Position numbers and translations under genes: made by a program. A model generated the notes under the pieces. It saw nothing but the letters and a program-made list of their open reading frames with translations, made no database searches and had not been told where the DNA came from. A stretch of DNA of 64,000 nt from contig CAYZXD010000010.1 of assembly GCA_964482325.1 (NCBI GenBank), positions 7,223-71,222 of the forward strand, in the 5' to 3' direction. Positions within the stretch are counted from its first letter, which is position 1. Each line of letters opens with the position of its first letter. This DNA is from CAYZJV01 sp964482325. Lineage in GTDB: Bacteria > Spirochaetota > Spirochaetia > Sphaerochaetales > Sphaerochaetaceae. Below are positions 26,486 through 35,709 of this stretch, piece after piece.

Positions 26486-28064
26486 AGAGAAATTGAGCAA
26501 CTTCAAGCTGCAGCACCTGCATATTCCGTATGTGCTGCAGCACGGTAAACGCAGATTCGTATACCGATAGCTCAGCCCTGCGCAGTGTGGATTGATCAAT
26601 GATCCCCGCCTCAGCTCGAATTGTAGCTGCATCAAGATCATTCACTGCAATCGTGTAGGCTTCAAGATTCAGCGAGAGATTGAGCAATTGGAGATCGATC
26701 TCCTCCTGACAGGTATCGAACTGATCCAGCACGGCATCTCGTGCCGCATCCCGGGCAATTGTTGCCTGCATGATAGCTTCATCAGCCAGAGCTGTTACAG
26801 TCTTGCTGGTAGATCGGCCCAGATCGCTTGCAATAAATGATACGGAAACACTGAGTTCCGACTGGTTCGCTCCAAACAGTTCACTAAAGGAATCGATGAA
26901 GTTAGCTGCAGTTGCGGTATAGTGGGGATTTACCTGCATGGCTACAGAGAGACGGGGAGCATCAGCGACGGTACCGAGACGTTTATCGATACGGGCAATC
27001 TCCAGATCCCGCTGGGCACTCATGTAATCTGCATCGGCACTGAGGGCCTGTTCAACCGTTGCTGGATCCTGAGGAAGGCGTCTGTTCGCATAGGAGGTGA
27101 TTTCACTGAGCGATTGCATCAGAGCATCCAAAGAAGGTTCAGCTACCGGTTGCCCCCCAGTGAGATTATATAATGCAGTATCGAGAGCAGCGATTTCGCG
27201 ATCGAATTGGTGAATTTGTGCCAGAAGATTCTCGCGTGCAAGTTGCTGCTGTACCAGTTGTGTACGACTGATGATCCCGGCGGAAAGATCGAGCTCTGCC
27301 CGATTCACCGTCTCTTCCTGCAAACCCAATTGTTGTACTAATAACCATCGACTCTCTTTGAGGGCTTGACGGGCATAATATTGATTAAGTATCTGTACGG
27401 TAAGTTCCCTCTGTCTCTGATCGACTGTGGCTCGAGCCTGTTCCTGCACAAGCAATTGCTTCTCAAGCATTTTACTGCCATAGGAACCATCAATGAACCG
27501 CTCCCCTGCACCGAGGGGTTGCTGCACACTCACCGATAGAACCGGCTGCTGTTCCCAGATAAATCCAGCCCCACCTGCATTTGCAGCAGAAACGGCATGC
27601 TTTATCGTCAGATCAACCGACCCGGCGGTGGGAAGCTGTTGAGAAAGTGTTGCTCCGAGACCGAACTGATGTGCTTCGATGAATATTTCAGGAGTTGTGG
27701 GAGAGGTACTCTGATACATACGTGTGTATCCATACACGGGATTTGCCGGGTCTGAGACCAACGATAGTCGTGGACGTGCCTCTCTGCGTAGCTGTTCAGT
27801 CTGGGCTAGCTGCATTCGGTACTCTGACTCGAGTTGCTGTATGGTTGCAGATTGTGCAATCACAGCAGATGGCTCGGTGTCCGTTTCGTGTGTCCACTGA
27901 ACCAGAAATTCCTCTACTGCCGATAGTGAAGGCTGATTACGATCGGCAGATGATTTTTCAGGCTGTATGGTGAGATCGGGATAGGAGAAGAGGATCGGTT
28001 CGGCACTCAGCAGACTCACCTGCATGAGCAGTATAACAATAGGTAGGATGATATTTCGTCTCAT
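26472..28064 (-). CDS. TolC-family outer membrane efflux protein
   Basis: 530 residues with a signal peptide (R-R-N-I-I-L-P, hydrophobic core, S-A-E). The body has two homologous halves of long amphipathic helices (rich in Q, A, L and R) with beta strands near N-P-V-Y-G and Q-P-L-G-A-G, typical of OEP/TolC channels. It is the last gene of the three-gene RND operon; its ATG overlaps the stop of the pump gene (ATGA). GAGAGG precedes the start. Provides the outer-membrane exit duct, which supports a diderm cell. Confidence 0.85.
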   Translation of the reverse strand: MRRNIILPIVILLMQVSLLSAEPILFSYPDLTIQPEKSSADRNQPSLSAVEEFLVQWTHETDTEPSAVIAQSATIQQLESEYRMQLAQTEQLRREARPRLSLVSDPANPVYGYTRMYQSTSPTTPEIFIEAHQFGLGATLSQQLPTAGSVDLTIKHAVSAANAGGAGFIWEQQPVLSVSVQQPLGAGERFIDGSYGSKMLEKQLLVQEQARATVDQRQRELTVQILNQYYARQALKESRWLLVQQLGLQEETVNRAELDLSAGIISRTQLVQQQLARENLLAQIHQFDREIAALDTALYNLTGGQPVAEPSLDALMQSLSEITSYANRRLPQDPATVEQALSADADYMSAQRDLEIARIDKRLGTVADAPRLSVAMQVNPHYTATAANFIDSFSELFGANQSELSVSVSFIASDLGRSTSKTVTALADEAIMQATIARDAARDAVLDQFDTCQEEIDLQLLNLSLNLEAYTIAVNDLDAATIRAEAGIIDQSTLRRAELSVYESAFTVLQHIRNMQVLQLEVAQFLSMSR

Positions 28065-31000
28065 GCTCGCCTCTCTTTCTTTCCGTAGAACAGACCGTAC
28101 AGAAGTGGAATAATAAATAGTGCGCTCAATGTTGAGAATAACAGGCCAAACATAATCGTAGATGCCATCGGCCCCCAAACGACTGAGGTCCCGCCTAAGC
28201 CGATAGCGGTGGGAAGTAGTCCTCCGATAGTGGTTAGCGAAGTAAGGAGAATCGGACGGAGTCGACTTTGCGCAGCGAGCTGTACCGCCTCCATCACTGA
28301 TTTTCCCTCCCCGCGAAGTTCATTGATAAAACTGATCAGAACAATGGCATCATTGACGGCAATACCTGCAAGTGCCACTCCTGCATAAATGACCGTAGTT
28401 GAGAACGGGGTCCCCGAGAAGAACAGATACAGGATCACGCCGACAAAGGCAAAGGGCACTGATATGAGGATCAACAATGGCTGGCTGTAACTGTTAAATT
28501 GAGCACCAAGGATCAGATAGATCAGGAAAATACCTAACAGGAACACGCGGAGAATATCGATGAGCAGTGAGGAAAATTCACTGAATTCTCCTCCTGTACC
28601 GAAGGTCACGTCAGGATATTGGTCAGCAAGATACGTTTCCCAGTATGCTGATACCTCTGCATCAACAGCCTGCAGATCCATCGTATCATCTGCCTCTGCG
28701 GTAATGGTGATTTCCCGTTTTCCATCAACCCGTCGAATGGAACCGACTGAAGTCCCCACTTCGATGGTTGCAACACTCGAGAATGGGACTAATCGCCCGT
28801 CTTCTGTGGGAATGAGCGCCTGTTCCAGATCCTCATATCCCATACCACCGTTGTAATTAAATCGGGCAATGATGGAAATCTCTTCGTTATCGGCGAAGAA
28901 AGTTCCCACGGGAAGCCCCTCAAAACGGGCACGAATAAAGGTCCCGATGGTATTTACCGATATACCGAGGGCACTAGCCCGTTCTTCATTGAGGCGGATT
29001 TTCAGTTCGGGACTCCCCTCCTGGTAATCACTTTCTATGGTATAGATGCCATCAATTCCATTAAGGTATTCCATAATATTCTGTGAGCTGGCAACCAAGC
29101 TATCATACACATCTCCTGACACCCGGTAGGTTAGTGGAGCTGCTGTGGGGGGGCCATTCGTTGCTTTACGGAAGAAAACCTGTTCGGCACCCGCAATATA
29201 ATAGGTTTCTTGTTCAATTTCATGAATGAGCTCGTCAATGCTTCTGGTCCGCCCTTCATCAATTTCTGCAAGATCAACGGTGATCTGAGCCTCATTGGCT
29301 GTTGTTCCCGTACCTCCTGAATCACTGGAAGAGGCTCCGATACTGCTGCTGATAGACAGCACATCCCCCTTCCCGATTTTCGGCAGAAGAATTTCTTCAA
29401 ACTCACGCACCACCGAATCGGTCACTGCAAGACTGCTTCCTTTCGGTGTGATGATATCGATCGTGAAATAGCTGTAATCTTCTGCAGAGAACAAATCGAT
29501 ATTCAGATAGGTTACCAACGAAAAAGCACCGATCATGATCACCAGGAAAAGGACGATAAATACCCCTTTGAATCGATAGAACACCGCAAATATTTTTGCA
29601 TAAGCCCGCTGAACTCCGACGAACCAGGCTCCCGGTTCCCGTTTGCGCTTCCGCTCTTTTCCCCAGTCTGCAAAGTGGCTCGGCAGAATTACCAGCGCTT
29701 CACCGGTACTGGCAAGAAGGGCAATCGTTACGGTAAGCGGGATAACACGAAGAAATTTACCGATAGTACCCGGAATGATCATCAATGGAAGGAACGCGGC
29801 AACGGTAGTCCCCGTAGCTGCTATGATCGGCCAGACTACCTGATTGGTACCGCGGATTGCAGCTTCATGCCGACTCAATCCCTGTAACTGGTAACGATAG
29901 GAATTTTCAATGATGACAATAGCATGGTCGACAATCAATCCAAGAACCAGCACAAGACCGAACAGCGTATTGGTGTTAATCGTCTCTCCAAGTAGGTCGA
30001 GTACAATGAAGGTGATGGCAAAAGTGACGGGAATCCCCAATGCAGTCATAAATGCATTGCGAAATCCGATAAACACCCAGAGGATGAGCAGAAGAATACC
30101 CAACCCCATGAGAGCATTGTAAACCAGTACGGAAATACTCGAGGCAATCTGCACGGTAGAGTCGTTAAAGAGTGTGATCTTCGCTGAATCCGGTAAGGAA
30201 GCCTTGGCTTCTTGTACGATATCTCGAGTCCCGGAGACTACCGATACCGAACTCCCTCGTGGAATTTTTGTCACTCTGAGAGAAACAGAGGGTTCTCCAT
30301 TGAACCGAGAAAGTGAGGCATCGGGATCAAACCCATCAATTACCGAGGCAACATCCGCTACACGAACGGTGCCAGAACCCGATGCTGATCTTCGCACAAT
30401 CACTTCGGAAAAATCATCAATCGTCTCGATCTGTCCGATGGTTCTCAACAGGTATTCACGCGAACCGGTATTCAAGGTACCCCCGGGAATCACCCGATTC
30501 TGATCCTGAACTGCTCTGACAACTTCATTTACCGAAAGTCCGAGCGATGCAAGTTTGACCGGATCTAGATTTATCAGAATCTGTCGTTCGGGAAGGCCGA
30601 TGATATCGACATCGGAGACATCGGAAACGCGGAGTATGGCATCACGCAAATTCACTGCCTGCTCGCGCATCTGCTCATAAGGCATATTGCCACTGACTAC
30701 AACTTCAATAACAGGAAGAAAATCGGCAGAAGAGAAATCATCAACCAGAGGATCAAGCGTTCCATCCGGAAGAGAAACCTGACTGAATCGAGTCTGTGCC
30801 TCCTGATATAGCCTCTGAAACTCTTCATTGGTAATCCCATCATCAAATTCAACCCGTACTACCGAAAGGCCTTCACTGGTAGTCGAGGTAATACCCTTCA
30901 GTTTGCTGATACCCTGAAAGGCATTTTCGACAGGAATCGTGACCGAAGACTCCAGATCTTCAGCACTTGCTCCCGGATACGGAACGATGATATTCACCCA

Positions 31001-31174
31001 GTAGAACGGCACCTCGGCAAATTGTTCCTGAGGAAGTCTGAGAATACCAAATGCGCCCAATGCAAGAATCGTAATCATCAGGATATTGATGAGCACTGGC
31101 TTCGTGACAGAAAATCGTCCTAGGCTGAACCGATGGTCCTGTGTAGTTTGAGAAAAGTCCTTATTTTCACTCAT
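28061..31174 (-). CDS. RND-family efflux pump (AcrB/HAE1 type)
   Basis: 1037 residues with 12 helices and two large periplasmic loops, the normal RND size. Helix 1 (near residues 25-45) is followed by the porter domain (P-Y-P-G-A-S-A-E-D-L-E). The proton-relay region in TM4 has V-L-G-L-I-V-D-H-A-I-V-I-I-E-N, where the usual D-D pair reads V-D-H; a second relay-type segment in TM10 is G-I-A-V-N-D-A-I. Exports drugs, lipids or metabolites using the proton or sodium gradient. It sits between the fusion protein (overlap of eight bases) and the TolC-like gene. Confidence 0.92.
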   Translation of the reverse strand: MSENKDFSQTTQDHRFSLGRFSVTKPVLINILMITILALGAFGILRLPQEQFAEVPFYWVNIIVPYPGASAEDLESSVTIPVENAFQGISKLKGITSTTSEGLSVVRVEFDDGITNEEFQRLYQEAQTRFSQVSLPDGTLDPLVDDFSSADFLPVIEVVVSGNMPYEQMREQAVNLRDAILRVSDVSDVDIIGLPERQILINLDPVKLASLGLSVNEVVRAVQDQNRVIPGGTLNTGSREYLLRTIGQIETIDDFSEVIVRRSASGSGTVRVADVASVIDGFDPDASLSRFNGEPSVSLRVTKIPRGSSVSVVSGTRDIVQEAKASLPDSAKITLFNDSTVQIASSISVLVYNALMGLGILLLILWVFIGFRNAFMTALGIPVTFAITFIVLDLLGETINTNTLFGLVLVLGLIVDHAIVIIENSYRYQLQGLSRHEAAIRGTNQVVWPIIAATGTTVAAFLPLMIIPGTIGKFLRVIPLTVTIALLASTGEALVILPSHFADWGKERKRKREPGAWFVGVQRAYAKIFAVFYRFKGVFIVLFLVIMIGAFSLVTYLNIDLFSAEDYSYFTIDIITPKGSSLAVTDSVVREFEEILLPKIGKGDVLSISSSIGASSSDSGGTGTTANEAQITVDLAEIDEGRTRSIDELIHEIEQETYYIAGAEQVFFRKATNGPPTAAPLTYRVSGDVYDSLVASSQNIMEYLNGIDGIYTIESDYQEGSPELKIRLNEERASALGISVNTIGTFIRARFEGLPVGTFFADNEEISIIARFNYNGGMGYEDLEQALIPTEDGRLVPFSSVATIEVGTSVGSIRRVDGKREITITAEADDTMDLQAVDAEVSAYWETYLADQYPDVTFGTGGEFSEFSSLLIDILRVFLLGIFLIYLILGAQFNSYSQPLLILISVPFAFVGVILYLFFSGTPFSTTVIYAGVALAGIAVNDAIVLISFINELRGEGKSVMEAVQLAAQSRLRPILLTSLTTIGGLLPTAIGLGGTSVVWGPMASTIMFGLLFSTLSALFIIPLLYGLFYGKKERRA

Positions 31175-32258
31175 ATTGGGTCACCACTGATGTATCATCG
31201 TCAATTCGGGACAATCCACTGGTAAGCACCGACTCTCCGATGAGTTCTATCGTATCATCAATCGGAGCTACCGCAGTGGTATCACCATACCGGTCAATAA
31301 TGGAAACTTCCACCAGATCGGCATTGGTACCACGGAGTATATATACATAGGTTCTTCCCCCGCGATTCACTAAAGCCGCTTGGGGAACCAATGGGTACTG
31401 CGGAGCCTGTTCGTTCATAATGGTCACCTGTGCTGAGAGACCGGCCCGCATAAGTGTTGCATCAGGATTTTCAAATTCTGTTATAACCGTCCAACTTCCG
31501 GTACGGGGATCACTTCCTGCACTCACGGCTTGAACGAAGCCATTCGCATGGATAGTCTGCAGTGGCGTCTGTACTGCCAACGTGGCGGGAGCTCCCTCTT
31601 TTACGGAAAAAATCTGCGACTGCCCGAGTGAAACAGGAACCACTATCTTTGACAGATCGATGATGCGAGCCACGGTCTGACCCGGCTGCACGGTATCACC
31701 AACCACATAAGTGGTTCCGATATCGGCAATACTTCCCGTTATCGGTGCAGTGATTACGGTATTACTCAGGCTTTCCTGAGCCCGTTCCAGCTGTACCAGC
31801 AGTCCATCGAGGGTGGAACGCGACTGGTTACGTGCAGAAGCAGAAATGGCTCCACGGTCAAACAGCTGCTCATCAACTTCCCATGCTTTACGGGCATTTT
31901 CAACTTGCCGTTCCAGTTGACTTACCGAGAGCTTTGCCACTGAATCATCGAAGGTCATCAACGGTTGTCCCTTCTCCACCTGCATACCGATATTAAAATC
32001 AACAGATGTAATGGTGCCCGCTGTCTGAGTTTTCACCACCATCTCTTCAATACCTTGAATCACCCCGCCTGCTATAACGGAAGGACGAAGAGCCCCCTGT
32101 TCAATCGTTACTGCTGATGATACCAGTTGCGTATAATCGGTCGGTGTCGATACCGTATCCACAGTTTCACTCGCTACCGTTTCCGGGGTACAGGATGCCA
32201 TGAGAAAGGTCAATGTTATCAGAACCACTATCGACCACACATGCTGTCTACGAATCAT
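31167..32258 (-). CDS. RND membrane fusion lipoprotein (HlyD/AcrA type)
   Basis: 363 residues. A lipoprotein signal ends in L-M-A-S-C (Cys about 22), so it is anchored to the membrane by lipid. Then a lipoyl/barrel-sandwich domain (V-D-F-N-I-G-M-Q-V-E-K-G-Q), a helical hairpin (residues about 110-170), and a beta-barrel domain. It links the pump to the TolC-like channel. ATG 32258 is preceded by GGGAGG; the longer reading from 32351 is not supported. First gene of the operon. Confidence 0.9.
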   Translation of the reverse strand: MIRRQHVWSIVVLITLTFLMASCTPETVASETVDTVSTPTDYTQLVSSAVTIEQGALRPSVIAGGVIQGIEEMVVKTQTAGTITSVDFNIGMQVEKGQPLMTFDDSVAKLSVSQLERQVENARKAWEVDEQLFDRGAISASARNQSRSTLDGLLVQLERAQESLSNTVITAPITGSIADIGTTYVVGDTVQPGQTVARIIDLSKIVVPVSLGQSQIFSVKEGAPATLAVQTPLQTIHANGFVQAVSAGSDPRTGSWTVITEFENPDATLMRAGLSAQVTIMNEQAPQYPLVPQAALVNRGGRTYVYILRGTNADLVEVSIIDRYGDTTAVAPIDDTIELIGESVLTSGLSRIDDDTSVVTQYE

Positions 32259-32315
32259 ATAGCCTCCCGCGGCAGATGATCTGCCAGGTATTTTAAATTT
32301 GATCCAATTTTTACC

Positions 32316-32345
32316 ATAATACTCATCACCGCGTGCAATCAGCAA
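32316..32345 (-). promoter_or_regulatory. Candidate promoter of the RND efflux operon
   Basis: On the minus strand: TTGCTG (32345-32340), 18-base spacer, TATTAT (32321-32316), giving a leader of about 50 bases before ATG 32258. Confidence 0.35.
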
Positions 32346-32360
32346 GGACAAATTGAAAAT

Positions 32361-33638
32361 TTATCGGTAAATCTGGGTGTAGAGACAGCGTACTTCAGTT
32401 TGTGCTCGCAGGGAGACCTGTGCAGTTTCATCGATAGAAAGCACAGCCCCCTGTTTCATGAGCAGCTGCTGATCAGCGATACTTCCGGCAAGCAGGATCA
32501 CCGTTTTCTCGATTCCCGGTTCACCGTTGATAACCCATGTACTTTCCGGAGTAATGGTAACTGACTGCACCTCGTATCCTTTCGAACCGCTTTTGCGATC
32601 TATTACGATACTGGTTCCCCATGGATGCACCAGATACCGTGGAGACTCTTTGAAGGTATCAACTATCGGTTTGAGTTGTGTGCTCATTGACAGATCGCTA
32701 ACGAGAATCCCATCTGCATTGGCTGCCACTACCAGATTCCTGGTACCGAGCGCTACTACAGGAACCGATAATTCATTAACAATGATGGTGTGCCCGGTTT
32801 CAGACTGTTTCTGTAATCCGATTCCCGCACTCCCGACCTCTGCAGCAAGTGCATCCCAGGTCCCGAGATCACGCCACATCCCCTGATACATCTCCATCAC
32901 AATGTGCTCAGTCTGCTCAACAACCGCGTAGTCAAAACTGATTTTTTCCAGATCAGCATACCGGCTGAGCAGCTGCTCATACGATCGAGAACCAAGACGG
33001 CTTTCCACCCGATCAAGCAGATACCTGAGGGTAAACGCAAACACCCCTCCATTCCAACAAGCCCCGGCAGCTATGAGCTGTTGAGCGGTTGAAACATCAG
33101 GTTTTTCAACGAATCGTTCTACCAAGAGTATCCCTTCATCCTGTTCCTTCGGGACCATATACCCGAACCGGTCTGATGGATAGGTAGGAGCAATTCCCAT
33201 CAGAGCCAAATCGGCCCGTTTGCCGGCGATGGAATCGCGCATGCGACGTACCACCGAAAAGTACTCTTGTTCGGCAAAAGCATCCACCGGCAAGACCAGA
33301 ATCACATCATCCGGCTTTCCCTTGCAGTTATCTGCAATGTAGGCACTTGAGAGGGCTATAGCGGGAAAGGTGTCCCGGCGGGCCGGTTCACATACTATGG
33401 CAACCTGGGCACCTAACTGCGCAATGATCTGTTCCTGCTGTGCCTCTCCAGTGGCAATGATCACCGTTTCCTGGGGGAATTCATGGCGAAGCTGCCGATA
33501 GATCCGCTGCACCATCGACTGGCGATTGCCTTTTCCATCGGGTAATACCGAGAGAAACTGTTTGGACCGAATATCATTGGAAAGGGGCCAGAGCCGTTTA
33601 CCCGACCCTCCTGACAATAATATGATGTATGTGTTCAT
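32361..33638 (-). CDS. manC: Mannose-1-phosphate guanylyltransferase
   Basis: 425 residues. The nucleotidyltransferase domain begins L-S-G-G-S-G-K-R-L-W-P-L-S (GTP-binding signature) with K26-like Q-F-L and an F-V-E-K-P motif near residue 165, as in ManC enzymes that make GDP-mannose for surface polysaccharide. The C-terminal about 130 residues are a shortened cupin-like part (H-P-W-G-T near 310) without an obvious isomerase active site, so a single activity is expected. ATG 33638 has no good Shine-Dalgarno, but a promoter lies immediately upstream. Divergent from the DUF72 gene. Confidence 0.85.
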   Translation of the reverse strand: MNTYIILLSGGSGKRLWPLSNDIRSKQFLSVLPDGKGNRQSMVQRIYRQLRHEFPQETVIIATGEAQQEQIIAQLGAQVAIVCEPARRDTFPAIALSSAYIADNCKGKPDDVILVLPVDAFAEQEYFSVVRRMRDSIAGKRADLALMGIAPTYPSDRFGYMVPKEQDEGILLVERFVEKPDVSTAQQLIAAGACWNGGVFAFTLRYLLDRVESRLGSRSYEQLLSRYADLEKISFDYAVVEQTEHIVMEMYQGMWRDLGTWDALAAEVGSAGIGLQKQSETGHTIIVNELSVPVVALGTRNLVVAANADGILVSDLSMSTQLKPIVDTFKESPRYLVHPWGTSIVIDRKSGSKGYEVQSVTITPESTWVINGEPGIEKTVILLAGSIADQQLLMKQGAVLSIDETAQVSLRAQTEVRCLYTQIYR

Positions 33639-33645
33639 AGGTGGT

Positions 33646-33674
33646 ATTATCGCGATAAAGGAGAATGAATACAA
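33646..33674 (-). promoter_or_regulatory. Sigma70-type promoter for manC, probably leaderless
   Basis: Minus strand: TTGTAT (33674-33669), 17-base spacer, GATAAT (33651-33646). The manC ATG starts at 33638, eight bases beyond the box. Confidence 0.45.
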
Positions 33675-33710
33675 CCGGAAAAACTTGGAGGAGGCAGAAG
33701 AGATCTCCTC

Positions 33711-33739
33711 TTGATTACTAAACATTTGTATAGTATAAC
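33711..33739 (+). promoter_or_regulatory. Sigma70-type promoter for the DUF72-imuB-dnaE2 operon, probably leaderless
   Basis: TTGATT (33711-33716), 17-base spacer, TATAAC (33734-33739); ATG at 33747, eight bases beyond the box. No Shine-Dalgarno precedes that ATG. I saw no palindrome of the known Gram-positive or proteobacterial LexA type here. Confidence 0.55.
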
Positions 33740-33746
33740 AGAAAAC

Positions 33747-34541
33747 ATGGAACCGATCATGATTGGCACTTCAGGATATAGCTACTCCGAATGGGTTGGC
33801 CCCTTTTATCCGAAAGGGACGAAGCAACAGGAATTTCTATCCTGGTATGCAACACAATTTCCTACAGTAGAACTCAATTTCAGCTACTATCGGATGCCCG
33901 ATCGGCAGCAGTTGTTGCGGATGCATCGGCAGGCCCCTTCTCTATTTTTTGCCATCAAAGCACATGAATCGCTTACCCACACCGTGGATCCCACATCCTG
34001 GCACACGGCAGCTGATACTTTTTATGAGGCTGTATCACTACTTCGGGAACAGGAAGTACTTGCAGCGGTACTTTTTCAGTTCCCTTTCTCCTTTCACTAC
34101 GAGGTAGACCAAAGACGTTATCTTGATGCGTTACTGCGCCGGTTCAGAGAGCTCCCGTTGGCGGTGGAATTCCGTAACGGGCACTGGTACAACAATCGGA
34201 CAATCGAATCGCTTCGTGATCGCAATATTGCCCTGACGTCTCTTGATCTGCCCCAGATCAGCGGTACCCCACCAATCATGGACGTTGCAACGGGGAATCT
34301 TGCCTATATTCGTCTCCATGGACGTAATAAAGATCAATGGTGGGGATCCGATGCTGCCTCACGTTATGACTACTGCTACAATGAGCAGGAACTTGCTGCA
34401 ATTGCAGAACGGATACGCTCTCTCAGGGCAGCTGCGCAACGAGTCCTTGTCTACTTCAATAATCATCGAAAAGCTCAGGCAGCACAGAATGCTCAGGCAT
34501 TGATCGGTATGCTCCGCCAGGGAGGTACTGATGGACGATGA
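33747..34541 (+). CDS. DUF72 (YecE-like) protein
   Basis: 264 residues, TIM-barrel-like DUF72 family: I-G-T-S-G-Y-S-Y-S-E-W near the start, F-P-T-V-E-L-N-F-S-Y-Y near 50, A-I-K-A-H near 80, A-V-E-F-R-N-G-H-W near 150, Y-I-R-L-H-G-R near 195 and Y-F-N-N-H near 245. Function of the family is unsettled. It is the first gene of an operon with an ImuB-like and a DnaE2-like gene and overlaps the former by 11 bases, which suggests a role linked to DNA damage; this is inference. ATG 33747 was chosen because of the promoter at the normal distance. Confidence 0.85.
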   Translation: MEPIMIGTSGYSYSEWVGPFYPKGTKQQEFLSWYATQFPTVELNFSYYRMPDRQQLLRMHRQAPSLFFAIKAHESLTHTVDPTSWHTAADTFYEAVSLLREQEVLAAVLFQFPFSFHYEVDQRRYLDALLRRFRELPLAVEFRNGHWYNNRTIESLRDRNIALTSLDLPQISGTPPIMDVATGNLAYIRLHGRNKDQWWGSDAASRYDYCYNEQELAAIAERIRSLRAAAQRVLVYFNNHRKAQAAQNAQALIGMLRQGGTDGR

Positions 34542-35709
34542 ACATCTTTCTGTCATACACATCAACGTTACACACTTTGCGGCTGCCGTTGCATCCGCCC
34601 GGGATCCGTCACTTTCCGATATTCCATTCGTTATCGCACAACCGCGGGGCAGCCGACAGATCGTCCTTGCCGTGAGTGACCGCGCGTTACAGGAAGGTAT
34701 CTGCAGCGGTATGCCGGTCGCCTCCGCACTCCGCATGGTGCCTGCTCTACGGGTAATCCCTCCCGACAGTACCGCTGGGGGCAAAGCAGAAACAGCCATG
34801 CACGAGATTGCAGCACAATTCTCGCCCGTCGTTCAGCAGGATGGCGGCGGTCACCTCTATCTTGATGTATCGGGAACCTCCCGTCTTTTTGGACCTCCGA
34901 TTGACTGTGCCGTGCGTATCAGAAATGCTATACAGGAGACCCTCGGCATAAAGCCGGCAATTGCTGTCGCCGCAAACAAGCTGGTAGCAAAGATCGGCAC
35001 ACGGGCAATCCGCCCCAGCGGCATGGCTCAGATACCCGCTGGGGACGAGGCAGCCTTTTTAACCGCACAGGATATTCGCCTGCTCCCGGGAGTCGGCCCT
35101 TCCATCGGAAGAATACTGGCAGTTGCAGGATTTCATGAAATCGGAGAACTGGCAGCACTAGATAACCATGAGGTAATCGCACTGCTGGGAAAACGTGGCC
35201 TTCGGCTCAGAGATGCAGCACGCGGATGGGATATCTCACCGGTGGTACCGGGAAAACTGGAGAATCAATCAGTGCAGCGTCGAATCGATTTTGCAGAACC
35301 GATTGGTGAAGTGACACAATTGCGATCTGCTATGACTGCGGCAACAGAGGATGCCGGGCTTGCCATGCGATCTGAGCTGATGGGGTGTACCTCCCTATCG
35401 TGTACAATCTTCTGGGCCGATGGATCTCTCACCACCGGTACGAGCAGGAGTCCGACCGCACTGGTCCTCGATGCGCAGATTGCCGCGCTGGGATGGGAAG
35501 CACTGCAACAGGCTTTGAAACGTCGTGTGCGCATCCGTTCCATTACCGTCACCTTGGAAAAGTTGGCCCCAGCACGCAGAGATCCCGATTTATTTACGCT
35601 GGATCTGGGGCCATCTCGTGAAGAACGGCTGCAGCATGTGGTGGATGCCACACGGAAACGATTCGGTCCTGCAGTACTCACGCATGCTGCGGTGGCTCTC
35701 CATGCCTAG
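34531..35709 (+). CDS. imuB: ImuB-like Y-family polymerase without catalytic residues
   Basis: 392 residues with the fold order of DinB/UmuC (palm, fingers, thumb with helix-hairpin-helix L-L-P-G-V-G-P near 190, little finger). The three catalytic acids are absent: the DinB motif D-x-D near the start reads N12-V-T14 (H-I-N-V-T-H-F), and the S-x-D-E-A-Y-L-D motif reads G-x-G107-H108-L-Y-L-D. This loss defines ImuB, a scaffold that brings DnaE2 to the clamp. GGAGG five bases before the ATG. The gene overlaps both neighbours (11 and 8 bases), so the operon is tightly coupled. No ImuA/SulA-like gene is present. A divergent DinB homologue that has lost activity by decay is the alternative, but the frame is intact. 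Confidence 0.8.
   Translation: MDDEHLSVIHINVTHFAAAVASARDPSLSDIPFVIAQPRGSRQIVLAVSDRALQEGICSGMPVASALRMVPALRVIPPDSTAGGKAETAMHEIAAQFSPVVQQDGGGHLYLDVSGTSRLFGPPIDCAVRIRNAIQETLGIKPAIAVAANKLVAKIGTRAIRPSGMAQIPAGDEAAFLTAQDIRLLPGVGPSIGRILAVAGFHEIGELAALDNHEVIALLGKRGLRLRDAARGWDISPVVPGKLENQSVQRRIDFAEPIGEVTQLRSAMTAATEDAGLAMRSELMGCTSLSCTIFWADGSLTTGTSRSPTALVLDAQIAALGWEALQQALKRRVRIRSITVTLEKLAPARRDPDLFTLDLGPSREERLQHVVDATRKRFGPAVLTHAAVALHA

Noticed and set aside
33687..33710. GGAGGAGG ribosome site and GAGGAG/CTCCTC hairpin before the DUF72 gene
   Set aside because: No start codon lies at a usable distance, and the predicted promoter places it upstream of the transcript.
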